This document shows positions 1 to 7,147 of a stretch of 35,583 nt of DNA, one piece after another (position 1 is the stretch's first letter; each line of letters opens with the position of its first letter). A program made the position numbers and the translations under genes. The notes under the pieces were generated by a model. That model worked only from the letters and a program-made list of their open reading frames with translations, searched no databases and was not told the origin of the DNA. Origin of the DNA: Chloroflexota bacterium (GTDB lineage: Bacteria; Chloroflexota; Dehalococcoidia; Lucifugimonadales; HRBIN23); assembly GCA_016210325.1 (NCBI GenBank), contig JACQUK010000140.1, forward strand, positions 1 to 35,583. Reading direction: 5' to 3'.

Positions 1-50
1 AGCTGCGGCGGCGCTCCAGGTACGCCCAAGCCATCCAGGCTAAGGGATAA
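1..50 (+). other. Possible C-terminal end of a truncated gene
   Basis: The first 50 bases can be read on the plus strand as the end of an ORF (LRRRSRYAQAIQAKG, then TAA at 48-50), a basic stretch compatible with a protein C-terminus. Two other plus frames are also open at the window edge, and a minus-strand reading (MAWAYLERRRS running off the left edge) is possible. The fragment is too short to choose between them. Sequence to the left of the window would settle it. Confidence 0.2.
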
Positions 51-133
51 GGCGCGGCCACGAAGGATTGAGCACCAGCGCGGTTTCTCCTTCTCTCTTG
101 TTCCAAGGCGTGCCTGTTTTCCCTGGAATCCCC

Positions 134-163
134 TTGACTTCTGCCTATGCTTGGCAGAAGATT
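134..163 (+). promoter_or_regulatory. Candidate promoter with overlapping inverted repeat, upstream of the small Cys ORF
   Basis: A -35-like TTGACT lies at 134-139. Just downstream is an 8-bp inverted repeat, CTTCTGCC-N7-GGCAGAAG (138-160), followed by a weak -10 candidate AAGATT (158-163, 18-bp spacer). A dyad filling the space between -35 and -10 is where an operator often sits. The -10 match is poor, so the promoter call is tentative. The inverted repeat itself is directly visible. Confidence 0.3.
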
Positions 164-207
164 AGTGATTGGGTGGAGCTAACATATGAGGAAAGGGGGT
201 GAACCTT

Positions 208-285
208 ATGTGTCAGACCTGTGCAGCCCATAACAAGGCCAAGCCAGCCCCGGGTAAGCCGGGGACCAAGAAGGGCGGCATGTAG
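208..285 (+). CDS. Small 25-aa Cys-containing basic peptide
   Basis: The ORF is ATG...TAG and is too short for the ORF track. It reads MCQTCAAHNK, then KAKPAPGKPG and a tail TKKGGM. It has a near-consensus Shine-Dalgarno, AAGGGGGTGA (about 192-201), 6 nt before the ATG. A strong intrinsic terminator begins 15 nt after the stop, and a promoter-like dyad lies upstream, so it looks like a complete monocistronic unit. The N-terminal CxxC with a nearby His could bind metal or be redox-active; the rest is Lys/Pro/Gly-rich. There is no signal peptide or membrane segment. I do not recognise a family. An overlapping reading from ATG 185 (15 codons) has no comparable ribosome binding site. The alternative is that the stretch is a non-coding RNA whose SD-like motif is fortuitous. 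Confidence 0.55.
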   Translation: MCQTCAAHNKAKPAPGKPGTKKGGM

Positions 286-300
286 CCTTTCCTGGGGAGG

Positions 301-343
301 GTAGAGCAGGCCAGAGAGACACCTCTGGCCTGCTCTACGTTTT
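301..343 (+). terminator. Rho-independent terminator of the small ORF
   Basis: A perfect 16-bp stem, GTAGAGCAGGCCAGAG (301-316) with its complement (323-338), closes a 6-nt loop and is followed by GTTTT. It lies just after the stop of the 25-codon ORF and well before the next start at 499. It therefore separates the two transcription units. Confidence 0.75.
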
Positions 344-459
344 GCGTCCCCTTCACCAACTCCCTGGCTCCCTCCGGTACCATCCCCCTGGCGAGAGATG
401 AGCGCGAGCGAACCAGCCTGGGAAACACCCAAACAGCTAACTTGAGACGGGCTGTGGGG

Positions 460-465
460 TATAAT
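460..465 (+). promoter_or_regulatory. Candidate -10 box (TATAAT) of the membrane regulator gene
   Basis: A consensus TATAAT lies 33 nt before the ATG at 499. Initiation about 7 nt downstream would leave a short 5' UTR containing the GGAGAGGAG ribosome binding site. No good -35 is found at 16-18 bp; TTGAGA at 442-447 is only 12 bp away. Confidence 0.35.
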
Positions 466-498
466 GGAGATGAGGAGAGGAGTGGGGAAAGGGGTGTC

Positions 499-1944
499 AT
501 GGCCTCTTTGGAGCATGTCCTTCAGGTAGAGCGGGATACCCTGAAGTTCCGGCTCCTGGCGCTGCTGGCCGTCACCCTGTCCGTCTACTTACGGACAGAG
601 AGGGTCCCGACGGGGGAGGCAATAGGCCTTATCGTCGGCTATCTCGCCTACTCACTACTCCTGGACCGGGTGCTCCTGCCCCGATTCCAGAGCCTGCTGC
701 TCCTTGCCTTCATGTTCCTGGTGGACGTGGGGACGGTCCTGGCTGTATTGCTCATCGTCGGGTTCGATACGCCTGTGTTCATCCTGCTGCCGTCGGTCAT
801 TGTCTACTACTCTCTCTACCTAGGGTACGCAGGTAGCCTCATCGCTGCCACGGTAGCCTCTCTTGGATACGCCGCCGTGGCAAACATCCTGGGGCGGGCA
901 GAGCTGCGGGACGCCCTGTCTATCCAGGTCCCCTTCTTCTACGTGGTCGCTCTGCTCACAGGCTATCTTTCCAGCCAACGGCTCAGAGAGCGGGAGGAGA
1001 AACGGAGCCTCCAGCAGGTTATTGGTGCTGAGACCCACGCGCGAGGGATGCTGGAGATCGCCTCGCGGCTGATACAGAACCTGGACCCGGCAACGGTGGC
1101 ACAGGACCTGGCCCGTATGGGCGCTCTCACCGCTGGGACCCCCCTTTGTGTCTTCCTGCGGGCCGAGACGGAGGGAAGACGGCTGGTGGGGCTGGCCAGC
1201 AATACCCCTCTGGAGCCCCACGGGCTGCCAAGCGTTGCCTCCATCTCGGAACCCCTGGGCGGCACCAGCCCCGGGGCCAGGATTGTTCAGGGACAGGCCA
1301 CCTTTGTCCTGTGGAATGCCGGGAAAGGGACTTCGGAGCAGCAGCTCCCGCCCTGGATGCCGCCAGGCACCGTCAAGGAGCTGGCGGCGGTGGGCCTCCC
1401 CAACCTTGACGGGGCTGTCCAGGGGGTAATGTATTTCCTCAACGTGGAGAGTTCCGGCGCATTAGAATCGAAAGTGGAGGAGCTGCGTCAATTCGCATCT
1501 CTGGCGGCTGGGGTCTTCCAGCGGCTGACCCTACCCCCCCAGGTAGAAGCGCACGGTACCCGTCTGGTGGGAGAGCTCCAGCAGACGGTCAAGAGCATGG
1601 GGCGTTTCCGGGAGATGCGGGGGAGAGGCGTGGTGCGGGTGGAGTCCCTCACCGTGGATGCCCCCAGGGAGCGGGTCACCGTGGGCCAGCAGGTGGTCTC
1701 TTTGAACAAGATTGAGTTTGATGTCCTCTACCTGCTGGCCGAAAAGGCGGGCTATCCAGTGGATAGGGAGGTGCTCCTGCGGGAGGTGTGGGGTGAGGAG
1801 TTTGTGGCTCACGGCAATGTGGTAGACGTGTGTGTGCACCGTTTGCGCCGCAAGCTGGCCGATACCACCGTGGGACTGGATATTATCAAGACCGTGCGGG
1901 GCCGGGGGTACATGCTCGAGCCGCCCAGCTCGGTCAAGCCCTAG
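499..1944 (+). CDS. Membrane-anchored GAF / OmpR-type winged-helix one-component regulator
   Basis: The ORF track begins at a TTG (442), but the ATG at 499 has a GGAGAGGAG-type site upstream and gives 481 aa. Residues about 15-160 hold five to six hydrophobic segments. A basic/charged linker (RLREREEKRS) follows, then a GAF-like domain (about 190-345). The C-terminus is an OmpR/PhoB-type winged helix (about 380-475) with the typical VVSLNKIEFDVLYLL, VWGEEF, VDVCVHRLRRKL and KTVRGRGYML elements. No receiver, HisKA or ATPase domain is present. It resembles a sensor-kinase input module wired straight to a DNA-binding domain, so a membrane or GAF ligand signal probably controls transcription. CadC/ToxR proteins have the reverse order, with the winged helix first. 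Targets are unknown; the repeat and crotonase gene lie directly downstream. Domain calls are fairly secure, the signalling role is inferred. Confidence 0.85.
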   Translation: MASLEHVLQVERDTLKFRLLALLAVTLSVYLRTERVPTGEAIGLIVGYLAYSLLLDRVLLPRFQSLLLLAFMFLVDVGTVLAVLLIVGFDTPVFILLPSVIVYYSLYLGYAGSLIAATVASLGYAAVANILGRAELRDALSIQVPFFYVVALLTGYLSSQRLREREEKRSLQQVIGAETHARGMLEIASRLIQNLDPATVAQDLARMGALTAGTPLCVFLRAETEGRRLVGLASNTPLEPHGLPSVASISEPLGGTSPGARIVQGQATFVLWNAGKGTSEQQLPPWMPPGTVKELAAVGLPNLDGAVQGVMYFLNVESSGALESKVEELRQFASLAAGVFQRLTLPPQVEAHGTRLVGELQQTVKSMGRFREMRGRGVVRVESLTVDAPRERVTVGQQVVSLNKIEFDVLYLLAEKAGYPVDREVLLREVWGEEFVAHGNVVDVCVHRLRRKLADTTVGLDIIKTVRGRGYMLEPPSSVKP

Positions 1945-2085
1945 CAGGGTGTTGGAAAAGGGGAGTTCAGAGGGGCGCAGCCTCTTTGACGGGGGTCTGG
2001 GGGTGTCCCCCAGGTACAAATTCCACCCCCTTCCTAGTCAGGAAGGGGGTGGAGGGATGGTCGAAGAGAGTTTTTCATCACCCTG
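1945..2085. mobile_element. MITE-like structured repeat, 141 bp
   Basis: The element starts at the base after the regulator stop codon. Its ends are imperfect terminal inverted repeats: CAGGGTGTTGGAAAA at 1945-1959 against the complement of TTTTTCATCACCCTG at 2071-2085 (13 of 15 match). Inside are two hairpins, CTGGGGG-TGT-CCCCCAG (1997-2013) and a 14-bp stem at 2022-2053 built on CCACCCCCTTCCT. It encodes nothing evident, and no clear target-site duplication is visible. A miniature transposable element or REP-type repeat fits best. It may also act as a terminator for the upstream gene. Confidence 0.55.
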
Positions 2086-2115
2086 TCAAGTATGAGCCAA
2101 AAAGGAGGCGGATTC

Positions 2116-2934
2116 ATGGTTGTAGAAACACCCAAGACGACTTTTGAGACCATCACCTATGAGAAAACTGGGCACATCTTAAGCGTCACCCTGAATCGCC
2201 CCGAGCGGCTAAACGCCCTGAATGGCAAGATGATGGTGGAGTTGGCCGAGGCCTGGCGGCTTTACAAGAATGACGACGACGCCTGGGTAGCCATCGTCAC
2301 TGGCAATGGAAGGGCTTTCTGCGCGGGAGGCGACGTCAAGGAGTTCGCCTCTCGCCAAGCCCAGGGAATCTCCGCGGTGGCACGCGAGACATTCCCTAAG
2401 GGCTTCAAGGGGTGGGCACCCAAGCGGTATGAAGTCTACAAACCGCTTATTGCCGCTGTCCACGGGGTCGTAACCGGCGGGGGCCTGGACCTGGTCACCG
2501 ACGCGGACATCGCCATTGGGACACCTGACACGGTGTTCTTCGACTCCCACGTATCCATCGGTTGGGTTTCTGGACACGAAGCCGTCCAGTTGGCTCACCG
2601 CATCCCTCTGGGTGAGGCCCTCATGCTGGAGGCCCTGGGGAATGAGTACCGCCTCAGGGCTGATCGGGCCTATCAGATTGGCCTCCTTCAGGAGCTCGTG
2701 CCGCCAGAGAAGCTGCTCACACGGGCTATGGAGCTCGCCAACCAAATTCTGACCAACGCGCCCAAGGCAGTGGAGGGCACACTCCAGGGCATGTGGCAGA
2801 GTCTGGGGCATCCGCGGGAAGTCGGGATAGCCATGTCCGAGGGGGTCCTGCGGGAAAATACCATGCGGGAGGACCACCGAGAGGGTCCCCGGGCCTTCGC
2901 GGAGAGGCGTAAGCCCGCGTGGAAGGGCAAGTAA
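2116..2934 (+). CDS. Enoyl-CoA hydratase/isomerase (crotonase) family protein, divergent active site
   Basis: The start is set by AAAGGAGG at 2101-2108, 7 nt before ATG 2116, giving 272 aa; the ORF-track start at 2092 lies upstream of this site. Crotonase landmarks are present: LNRPERLNALN (about 26-36), the oxyanion-hole region AFCAGGD (67-73), HGVVTGGGLDL (116-126) and the family-typical C-terminal EGPRAFAERRKP. Family members hydrate, isomerise or cleave acyl-CoA thioesters in the cytoplasm. The two glutamates that activate water in classical enoyl-CoA hydratase appear replaced: the first by Asp125 (GGGLDL) and the second by His145 (FDSHVSIG). The reaction may therefore differ from standard hydration. 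The gene stands alone between a MITE-like repeat and the hyu cluster. The family is secure, the substrate unknown. Confidence 0.9.
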   Translation: MVVETPKTTFETITYEKTGHILSVTLNRPERLNALNGKMMVELAEAWRLYKNDDDAWVAIVTGNGRAFCAGGDVKEFASRQAQGISAVARETFPKGFKGWAPKRYEVYKPLIAAVHGVVTGGGLDLVTDADIAIGTPDTVFFDSHVSIGWVSGHEAVQLAHRIPLGEALMLEALGNEYRLRADRAYQIGLLQELVPPEKLLTRAMELANQILTNAPKAVEGTLQGMWQSLGHPREVGIAMSEGVLRENTMREDHREGPRAFAERRKPAWKGK

Positions 2935-3221
2935 GCGCTTCCTAAACACCCTCGATGGAAGGGGCTTCGTCGCCCCCGAAGCGCTTCCACGAGCGAGTCA
3001 TGGACATGTCCCCATCCACCGAGACCGGCCTGGCGCCAGTGGCGGTAAGCGAACAGCGGCCCAGGCAGCCAGGCCCGCTACACCTATTCGAGGCCAGTGA
3101 ATGGGCTATACTCTACCACAGGCTGTCAGCAGCCCTCGGTTGATATGACAGCGTCCAGGCCAGCCTCTGAATCGGAGCTTGGCCGTGCCTGTGACATAGA
3201 AACGGTACGGAGGCCCCTTTC
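2935..3221. other. Intergenic region upstream of hyuA
   Basis: This stretch has no credible gene. AAGCGCTTCC occurs twice (about 2934 and 2980) around a GGGGC/GCCCC mini-hairpin, which may end crotonase transcription. A TATACT at 3107-3112 is a weak -10 candidate for the hyu operon, without a clear -35. The 62-aa ORF at 2955 lacks a ribosome binding site. Confidence 0.4.
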
Positions 3222-5282
3222 ATGCAGCGGGTCCGCATAGGCATAGATGTGGGTGGCACCTTCACCGACATCTTCCTCTTTGACGAGGTCCTCGGTCAGT
3301 TGGCCGTCCAGAAGGTCCCGTCCACTCCGCAGGACCCCTCCCAGGCCATCGTAGATGGGGCACTGCTCATCCTCCAGGAAAACCGTGTGCCAGTCCAGGA
3401 TGTGGTGTACTTTGCCCACGGAAGCACAGTCGCCACCAACGCCCTCATCCAACACAAGGGCGCCAAGGTTGGCCTCATCACAACCTCCGGCTTCCGGGAC
3501 CTGCTGGAGATCGGCCGTCAAGTGCGGCCACACCTCTACGACCTCCAGGTGGACAAACCCGAACCCCTGGTAGGCCGCGACCTGCGTCTCGAGGTCCGGG
3601 AGCGGACTTCCTACGACGGCCGCGTACTGCTCCCCCTTGCCCAGGAAGATGTCCTCGCAGCGGTTGCCAGGCTGAAGAGAGATGGTGTGGAAGCGGTCGC
3701 CATCTGCTACCTTCACGGCTACCGCAACCCGGACCACGAGCAGCAGACCAAGGCCATCGTGCAGAAGGAGATGCCCGGAGTCTACCTCTCCGTCTCCTAC
3801 GAGGTGCTGCCTGAGTTCCGGGAGTTTGAACGCCTCAACACCACCGTGGTGAACGCCTACCTGGGGCCTGGGATGAGCCGGTACCTGCACAACCTGGCCG
3901 CCAAGCTTCAGGACGCCGGCATCTGTTGCAAACCCTACATCACCCAGTCCAACGGGGGCATCATCTCCCTGGAGTCGGCGGCCCAGAACACAGCCCGCAC
4001 AGTCCTGTCAGGGCCCAGCGGTGGAGTAATGGGCGCCTCCTACGTCTGCAACCAGGCAGGCTTCCAGGACCTCATCACCTTCGATATGGGCGGCACCTCC
4101 ACTGACGTGAGCCTGGTGAACAAGGGCCAGGCTATGATGACCACCCAGCGCGAGCTGGGGGGCTACCCCGTCAAGACCCCCATGATTGATGTGCACTCCA
4201 TCGGCGCTGGAGGAGGCAGCATTGGGTGGGTAGACTTGGGTGGCCTGCTGAAGGTGGGCCCGCAGAGCGCGGGCGCTGACCCAGGCCCAGCCTGTTACAA
4301 CCGGGGCGGTCAGGAAGCCACCGTCACGGACGCCAATGTCGTGATCGGCGCCCTGAACCCGGAGTACCTCCTGGGCGGCCGGATGAAGATAGATGCAAAG
4401 CTCGCCAGGGAGGCCGTTCACCGCCTGGCACTCAAGCTGGACCTAGACGACGTCGCAGCGGCCCAGGGTATGCTGTCGGTAGTAGTGGCGAACATGGTGC
4501 GAGCGGTGCGGGTCATCTCCGTCCAGCGAGGCTATGACCCTCGGCGCTACGTGCTGGTCTCCTTCGGTGGCGCCGGCCCTCTTCACTCCGGCTGGCTCAC
4601 CCGGGAGTTGAACATGCAGCGGACGCTGGTCCCTCAGCGGCCCGGACTCCTCTGTGCCTTCGGCCTCCTGGTCACAGACGTCCGCTCTGATTTCCTCCAG
4701 ACTCGCATCACCCAGACCCACAACGCCGATCTCCACCAGATCGGGGATGTCTATGCCCAACTGGAGCGTCAAGCCCACGAGTGGCTGGACCGCGAGAGCA
4801 TACCCCCAGAGCGGCGCCTGTTCCACCGCAGCGTGGACATGCGCTATGTGGGCCAGAACTACGAGCTATCGGTACCGCTGCCAAGTGAGGCCTTTGACCA
4901 GCACTCGATGGACACTGTCCTCAGGGAGTTCTACCGCACCCACGACCAGACGTATGGCTACGCTGTGGAGGGCGAGCCGACGGAGCTGGTCACCTTTCGA
5001 GTAGAGGCCCTGAGCGTGGTGCAAAAAGTGCCGTCGCTGAGCCATCTGGAGGCTGGCCCCAAGCCCCCCAAGCAGGCCCACCTGGAGGACCGGCAAGTGT
5101 ACTTGGATGGCGGGTGGACCCGCACTCCCGTCTACGATCGGGCGCACCTGCTGCCCAGCAACGTAATCAATGGCCCGGCCGTCATAGAGCAGATGGATGC
5201 CACTACCCTTCTGCTGCCAGGACAGCGGGGGACGGTGGACCGTTTCATGAACATCTTGGTAGAGGACAGCCTAGTCCAGTAG
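3222..5282 (+). CDS. hyuA: Hydantoinase/oxoprolinase family protein, subunit A (ATP-dependent)
   Basis: The 686-aa length is typical of HyuA. The ASKHA-type phosphate-binding motif IGIDVGGTFTD lies at about 7-17, with a second nucleotide loop FDMGGTSTDVSLV near 288-300. A glycine-rich HSIGAGGGSIGWVD, an AGADPGPACY element and a C-terminal hydantoinase A fold follow. HyuA uses ATP to activate a cyclic amide (hydantoin, N-methylhydantoin or 5-oxoproline) and works with HyuB, encoded 24 nt downstream. Related pairs are carboxylases of ketones, so sequence alone does not fix the substrate. The FAD-dependent sarcosine-type oxidoreductase farther down the operon makes an N-methylhydantoin or related N-methyl amide route attractive. 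ATG 3222 is the first start before the nucleotide motif, but the upstream ribosome binding site is weak. Confidence 0.92.
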   Translation: MQRVRIGIDVGGTFTDIFLFDEVLGQLAVQKVPSTPQDPSQAIVDGALLILQENRVPVQDVVYFAHGSTVATNALIQHKGAKVGLITTSGFRDLLEIGRQVRPHLYDLQVDKPEPLVGRDLRLEVRERTSYDGRVLLPLAQEDVLAAVARLKRDGVEAVAICYLHGYRNPDHEQQTKAIVQKEMPGVYLSVSYEVLPEFREFERLNTTVVNAYLGPGMSRYLHNLAAKLQDAGICCKPYITQSNGGIISLESAAQNTARTVLSGPSGGVMGASYVCNQAGFQDLITFDMGGTSTDVSLVNKGQAMMTTQRELGGYPVKTPMIDVHSIGAGGGSIGWVDLGGLLKVGPQSAGADPGPACYNRGGQEATVTDANVVIGALNPEYLLGGRMKIDAKLAREAVHRLALKLDLDDVAAAQGMLSVVVANMVRAVRVISVQRGYDPRRYVLVSFGGAGPLHSGWLTRELNMQRTLVPQRPGLLCAFGLLVTDVRSDFLQTRITQTHNADLHQIGDVYAQLERQAHEWLDRESIPPERRLFHRSVDMRYVGQNYELSVPLPSEAFDQHSMDTVLREFYRTHDQTYGYAVEGEPTELVTFRVEALSVVQKVPSLSHLEAGPKPPKQAHLEDRQVYLDGGWTRTPVYDRAHLLPSNVINGPAVIEQMDATTLLLPGQRGTVDRFMNILVEDSLVQ

Positions 5283-5306
5283 CGGCGGTCCTCTGGAGGC
5301 GCAGGA

Positions 5307-7013
5307 ATGGAGCGCACCGCGTTCAAAGTTGACCCGGTCACCGTGGAGGTGGTGGGCAACGCCCTTCTCTCTGTGGCCGAGGAGATGGGCGAGGCGCTGG
5401 TGAAGGCCGCCTACTCGGACAACATCAAGGAGCGGCGGGACTCCTCGGCCGGCATCTTCGATGCCCAGGGCCGCACCCTGGCCCAAGCGGCCCACATCCC
5501 CATCCACCTGGGCTCCTTGCTGGGCGTGGCGGAGGCGGTGGTGCAGCGCTATCCCCGCAGCGAGATCCATGAGGGGGACATGTTCATCGGCAACGACGCC
5601 TACGAGGCCGGTGGCACCCACCTGCCAGACATCGTGGTCACGGCGCCCATCTTCCACAAGGGTGTGCTCATCGGCTTCGTGGCCAACCTGGGCCACCACG
5701 CCGACTTCTTCGACCGCGGCGAGGGGCGCCACATCTGGCAGGAGGGGCTGCGCATCCCCGCAATCCGCATCATGGAGCGCGGGAAGGTGCGGCAGGACGT
5801 GTTGGACTTCATTCTGCTCAATTGTCAGCTCCCCAAGGAGCGCATCGGCGACTTCCGGGCGCAGTTTGCCGCCAACCGTCTGGGCATTCGTCGGGTGCAA
5901 GAGCTGTGCGACCGGTATGGGGTGCAGCAGTTCTTTGCCACGGTGGAGGAGCTTCTGGACTACACCGAGCGCCGTATGCGAGCAGGCATTCGCCAGATAC
6001 CCGACGGGGTCTATGCCTTTCAGGATGACCTGGACTCGGAGTACTTTGAGACACTGCTGAAGCTGGTGGTGAAGATCACCAAAGAGAAGGAAGACATCAC
6101 CCTGGACTTCACGGGCTGCCCGCCCCAGGTACCCGCTGGACTCAACATGCAGTGGACAGCCATCCTGGCCACGTGCTACTACGGCGTCAAGACCCTGGTG
6201 GACCCGGACATCCCGCCCAATGCCGGTTTCTACCGGGCCATCCGTGTCATTGCCCCCAAGGGTACCATCGTCAACTGCGTCGAGCCAGCAGCCGTGTACA
6301 GCCGCACCCAGACCTGCCAACGGGTGGTAGACCTCATCCACGGTGCCCTAGCCCCGGCTTTGCCACAGAGGGTCACTGCTGCCCACAACGGCGCCAATAC
6401 CCGCATGGGATTCCACGGCATCAACGGCCGCACGGGGGAGCGGTTCAACTATATTGAGACCCTGGGCGGCGGCTTCGGCGCCCGGGCTACCAAGGACGGC
6501 CTGGATGGTGTGCAGGTCCACATGACCAACACCTCCAATCTGCCCATTGAGGCGCTGGAGAGCACCTACCCCCTTCTGGTGAAACGGTATGAGCTGGTGA
6601 CTGACTCGGGTGGACCGGGCAAGTGGCGCGGCGGCATGGGTTTCGTGCGACACATTGAAGTCCTGGAGGGAGAGCTCGACGGCGGAGCGGGCATCAGCCG
6701 GGGGGTGGTCCCTCCCTGGGGCCTCTTCGGCGGCAAGCCAGGCAGCACGCAGCAGGTGGAGATCACCCGGACGGATGGGGCTGTAGAGCGGCCCCCTCGC
6801 GGAGTCGGCGGCCGGCGCCCGGCAACATTCCGCTCAGGCGACGGCCTCGCCGTCACCACCTCTGGAGGCGGCGGCTACGGAGACCCCGGGCAGCGGGACC
6901 GGTGGCGGGTCAAGCAAGACCTGAAGGAGGGGCGCATCTCTCGCCGCTCTGCTATAGAGGACTATGGCTTGACCCCGGAGGAGGTTGACGGTGTGTTGAC
7001 GGAGGAAAAGTAG
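5307..7013 (+). CDS. hyuB: Hydantoinase B / oxoprolinase family protein
   Basis: The 568-aa protein is full length for HyuB. GGAGG lies about 8 nt before ATG 5307. Family hallmarks are DPVTVEVVGNALLSVAEEMG at the N-terminus, AHIPIHLGSL, DMFIGNDAYEAGGTHLPD, GHHADFFDRG, a glycine-rich LGGGFGARATKDG and SGGPGKWRGGMGF. HyuB carries out the amide hydrolysis or carboxyl transfer step on the HyuA-activated substrate in the cytoplasm. Gene order and spacing with hyuA indicate co-transcription. The usual NDPY turn reads NDAY here, a minor variation. A 134-nt gap with two small hairpins follows before the next gene, so the operon may be partly uncoupled there. 5-oxoprolinase and ketone carboxylase remain alternative activities. 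Confidence 0.92.
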   Translation: MERTAFKVDPVTVEVVGNALLSVAEEMGEALVKAAYSDNIKERRDSSAGIFDAQGRTLAQAAHIPIHLGSLLGVAEAVVQRYPRSEIHEGDMFIGNDAYEAGGTHLPDIVVTAPIFHKGVLIGFVANLGHHADFFDRGEGRHIWQEGLRIPAIRIMERGKVRQDVLDFILLNCQLPKERIGDFRAQFAANRLGIRRVQELCDRYGVQQFFATVEELLDYTERRMRAGIRQIPDGVYAFQDDLDSEYFETLLKLVVKITKEKEDITLDFTGCPPQVPAGLNMQWTAILATCYYGVKTLVDPDIPPNAGFYRAIRVIAPKGTIVNCVEPAAVYSRTQTCQRVVDLIHGALAPALPQRVTAAHNGANTRMGFHGINGRTGERFNYIETLGGGFGARATKDGLDGVQVHMTNTSNLPIEALESTYPLLVKRYELVTDSGGPGKWRGGMGFVRHIEVLEGELDGGAGISRGVVPPWGLFGGKPGSTQQVEITRTDGAVERPPRGVGGRRPATFRSGDGLAVTTSGGGGYGDPGQRDRWRVKQDLKEGRISRRSAIEDYGLTPEEVDGVLTEEK

Positions 7014-7048
7014 AGCGCGGGATTCACTCCACATGGACTCATCTCAAG

Positions 7049-7106
7049 ATGCTTTTCGGCATCCCGTCTCAAGGGTGAGCACCATGCCGCACCCTTTGGG
7101 GTGTGG
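7049..7106 (+). promoter_or_regulatory. Two small hairpins between hyuB and the oxidoreductase gene
   Basis: GATGC-N6-GCATC (7049-7064) and CCGCACCC-TTTG-GGGTGTGG (7087-7106, one G-T pair) lie in the 134-nt gap. Neither is followed by a T-run. They could attenuate or process the transcript, or have no function. Confidence 0.25.
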
Positions 7107-7147
7107 TGTCAGGACAAATCTGAGATAGCTGCTTCCGAAGGAGCGTC

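Noticed and set aside
138-160. MerR-type operator in the promoter of the small ORF
   Set aside because: The dyad and long spacer are suggestive, but the -10 is poor and no MerR-family gene is adjacent, so only the inverted repeat is reported.
2955-3143. 62-aa plus ORF between the crotonase and hyuA genes
   Set aside because: No Shine-Dalgarno, mixed composition and no motif; it spans inverted repeats typical of intergenic DNA.
3126-3890. 254-aa minus-strand ORF opposite hyuA
   Set aside because: It is a shadow of the HyuA N-terminal domain; no start signal or family resemblance.
5271-6341. 356-aa minus-strand ORF opposite hyuB
   Set aside because: It is the antisense shadow of a well-conserved HyuB gene in high-GC DNA, with no ribosome binding site and a low-complexity His/Leu-rich composition.
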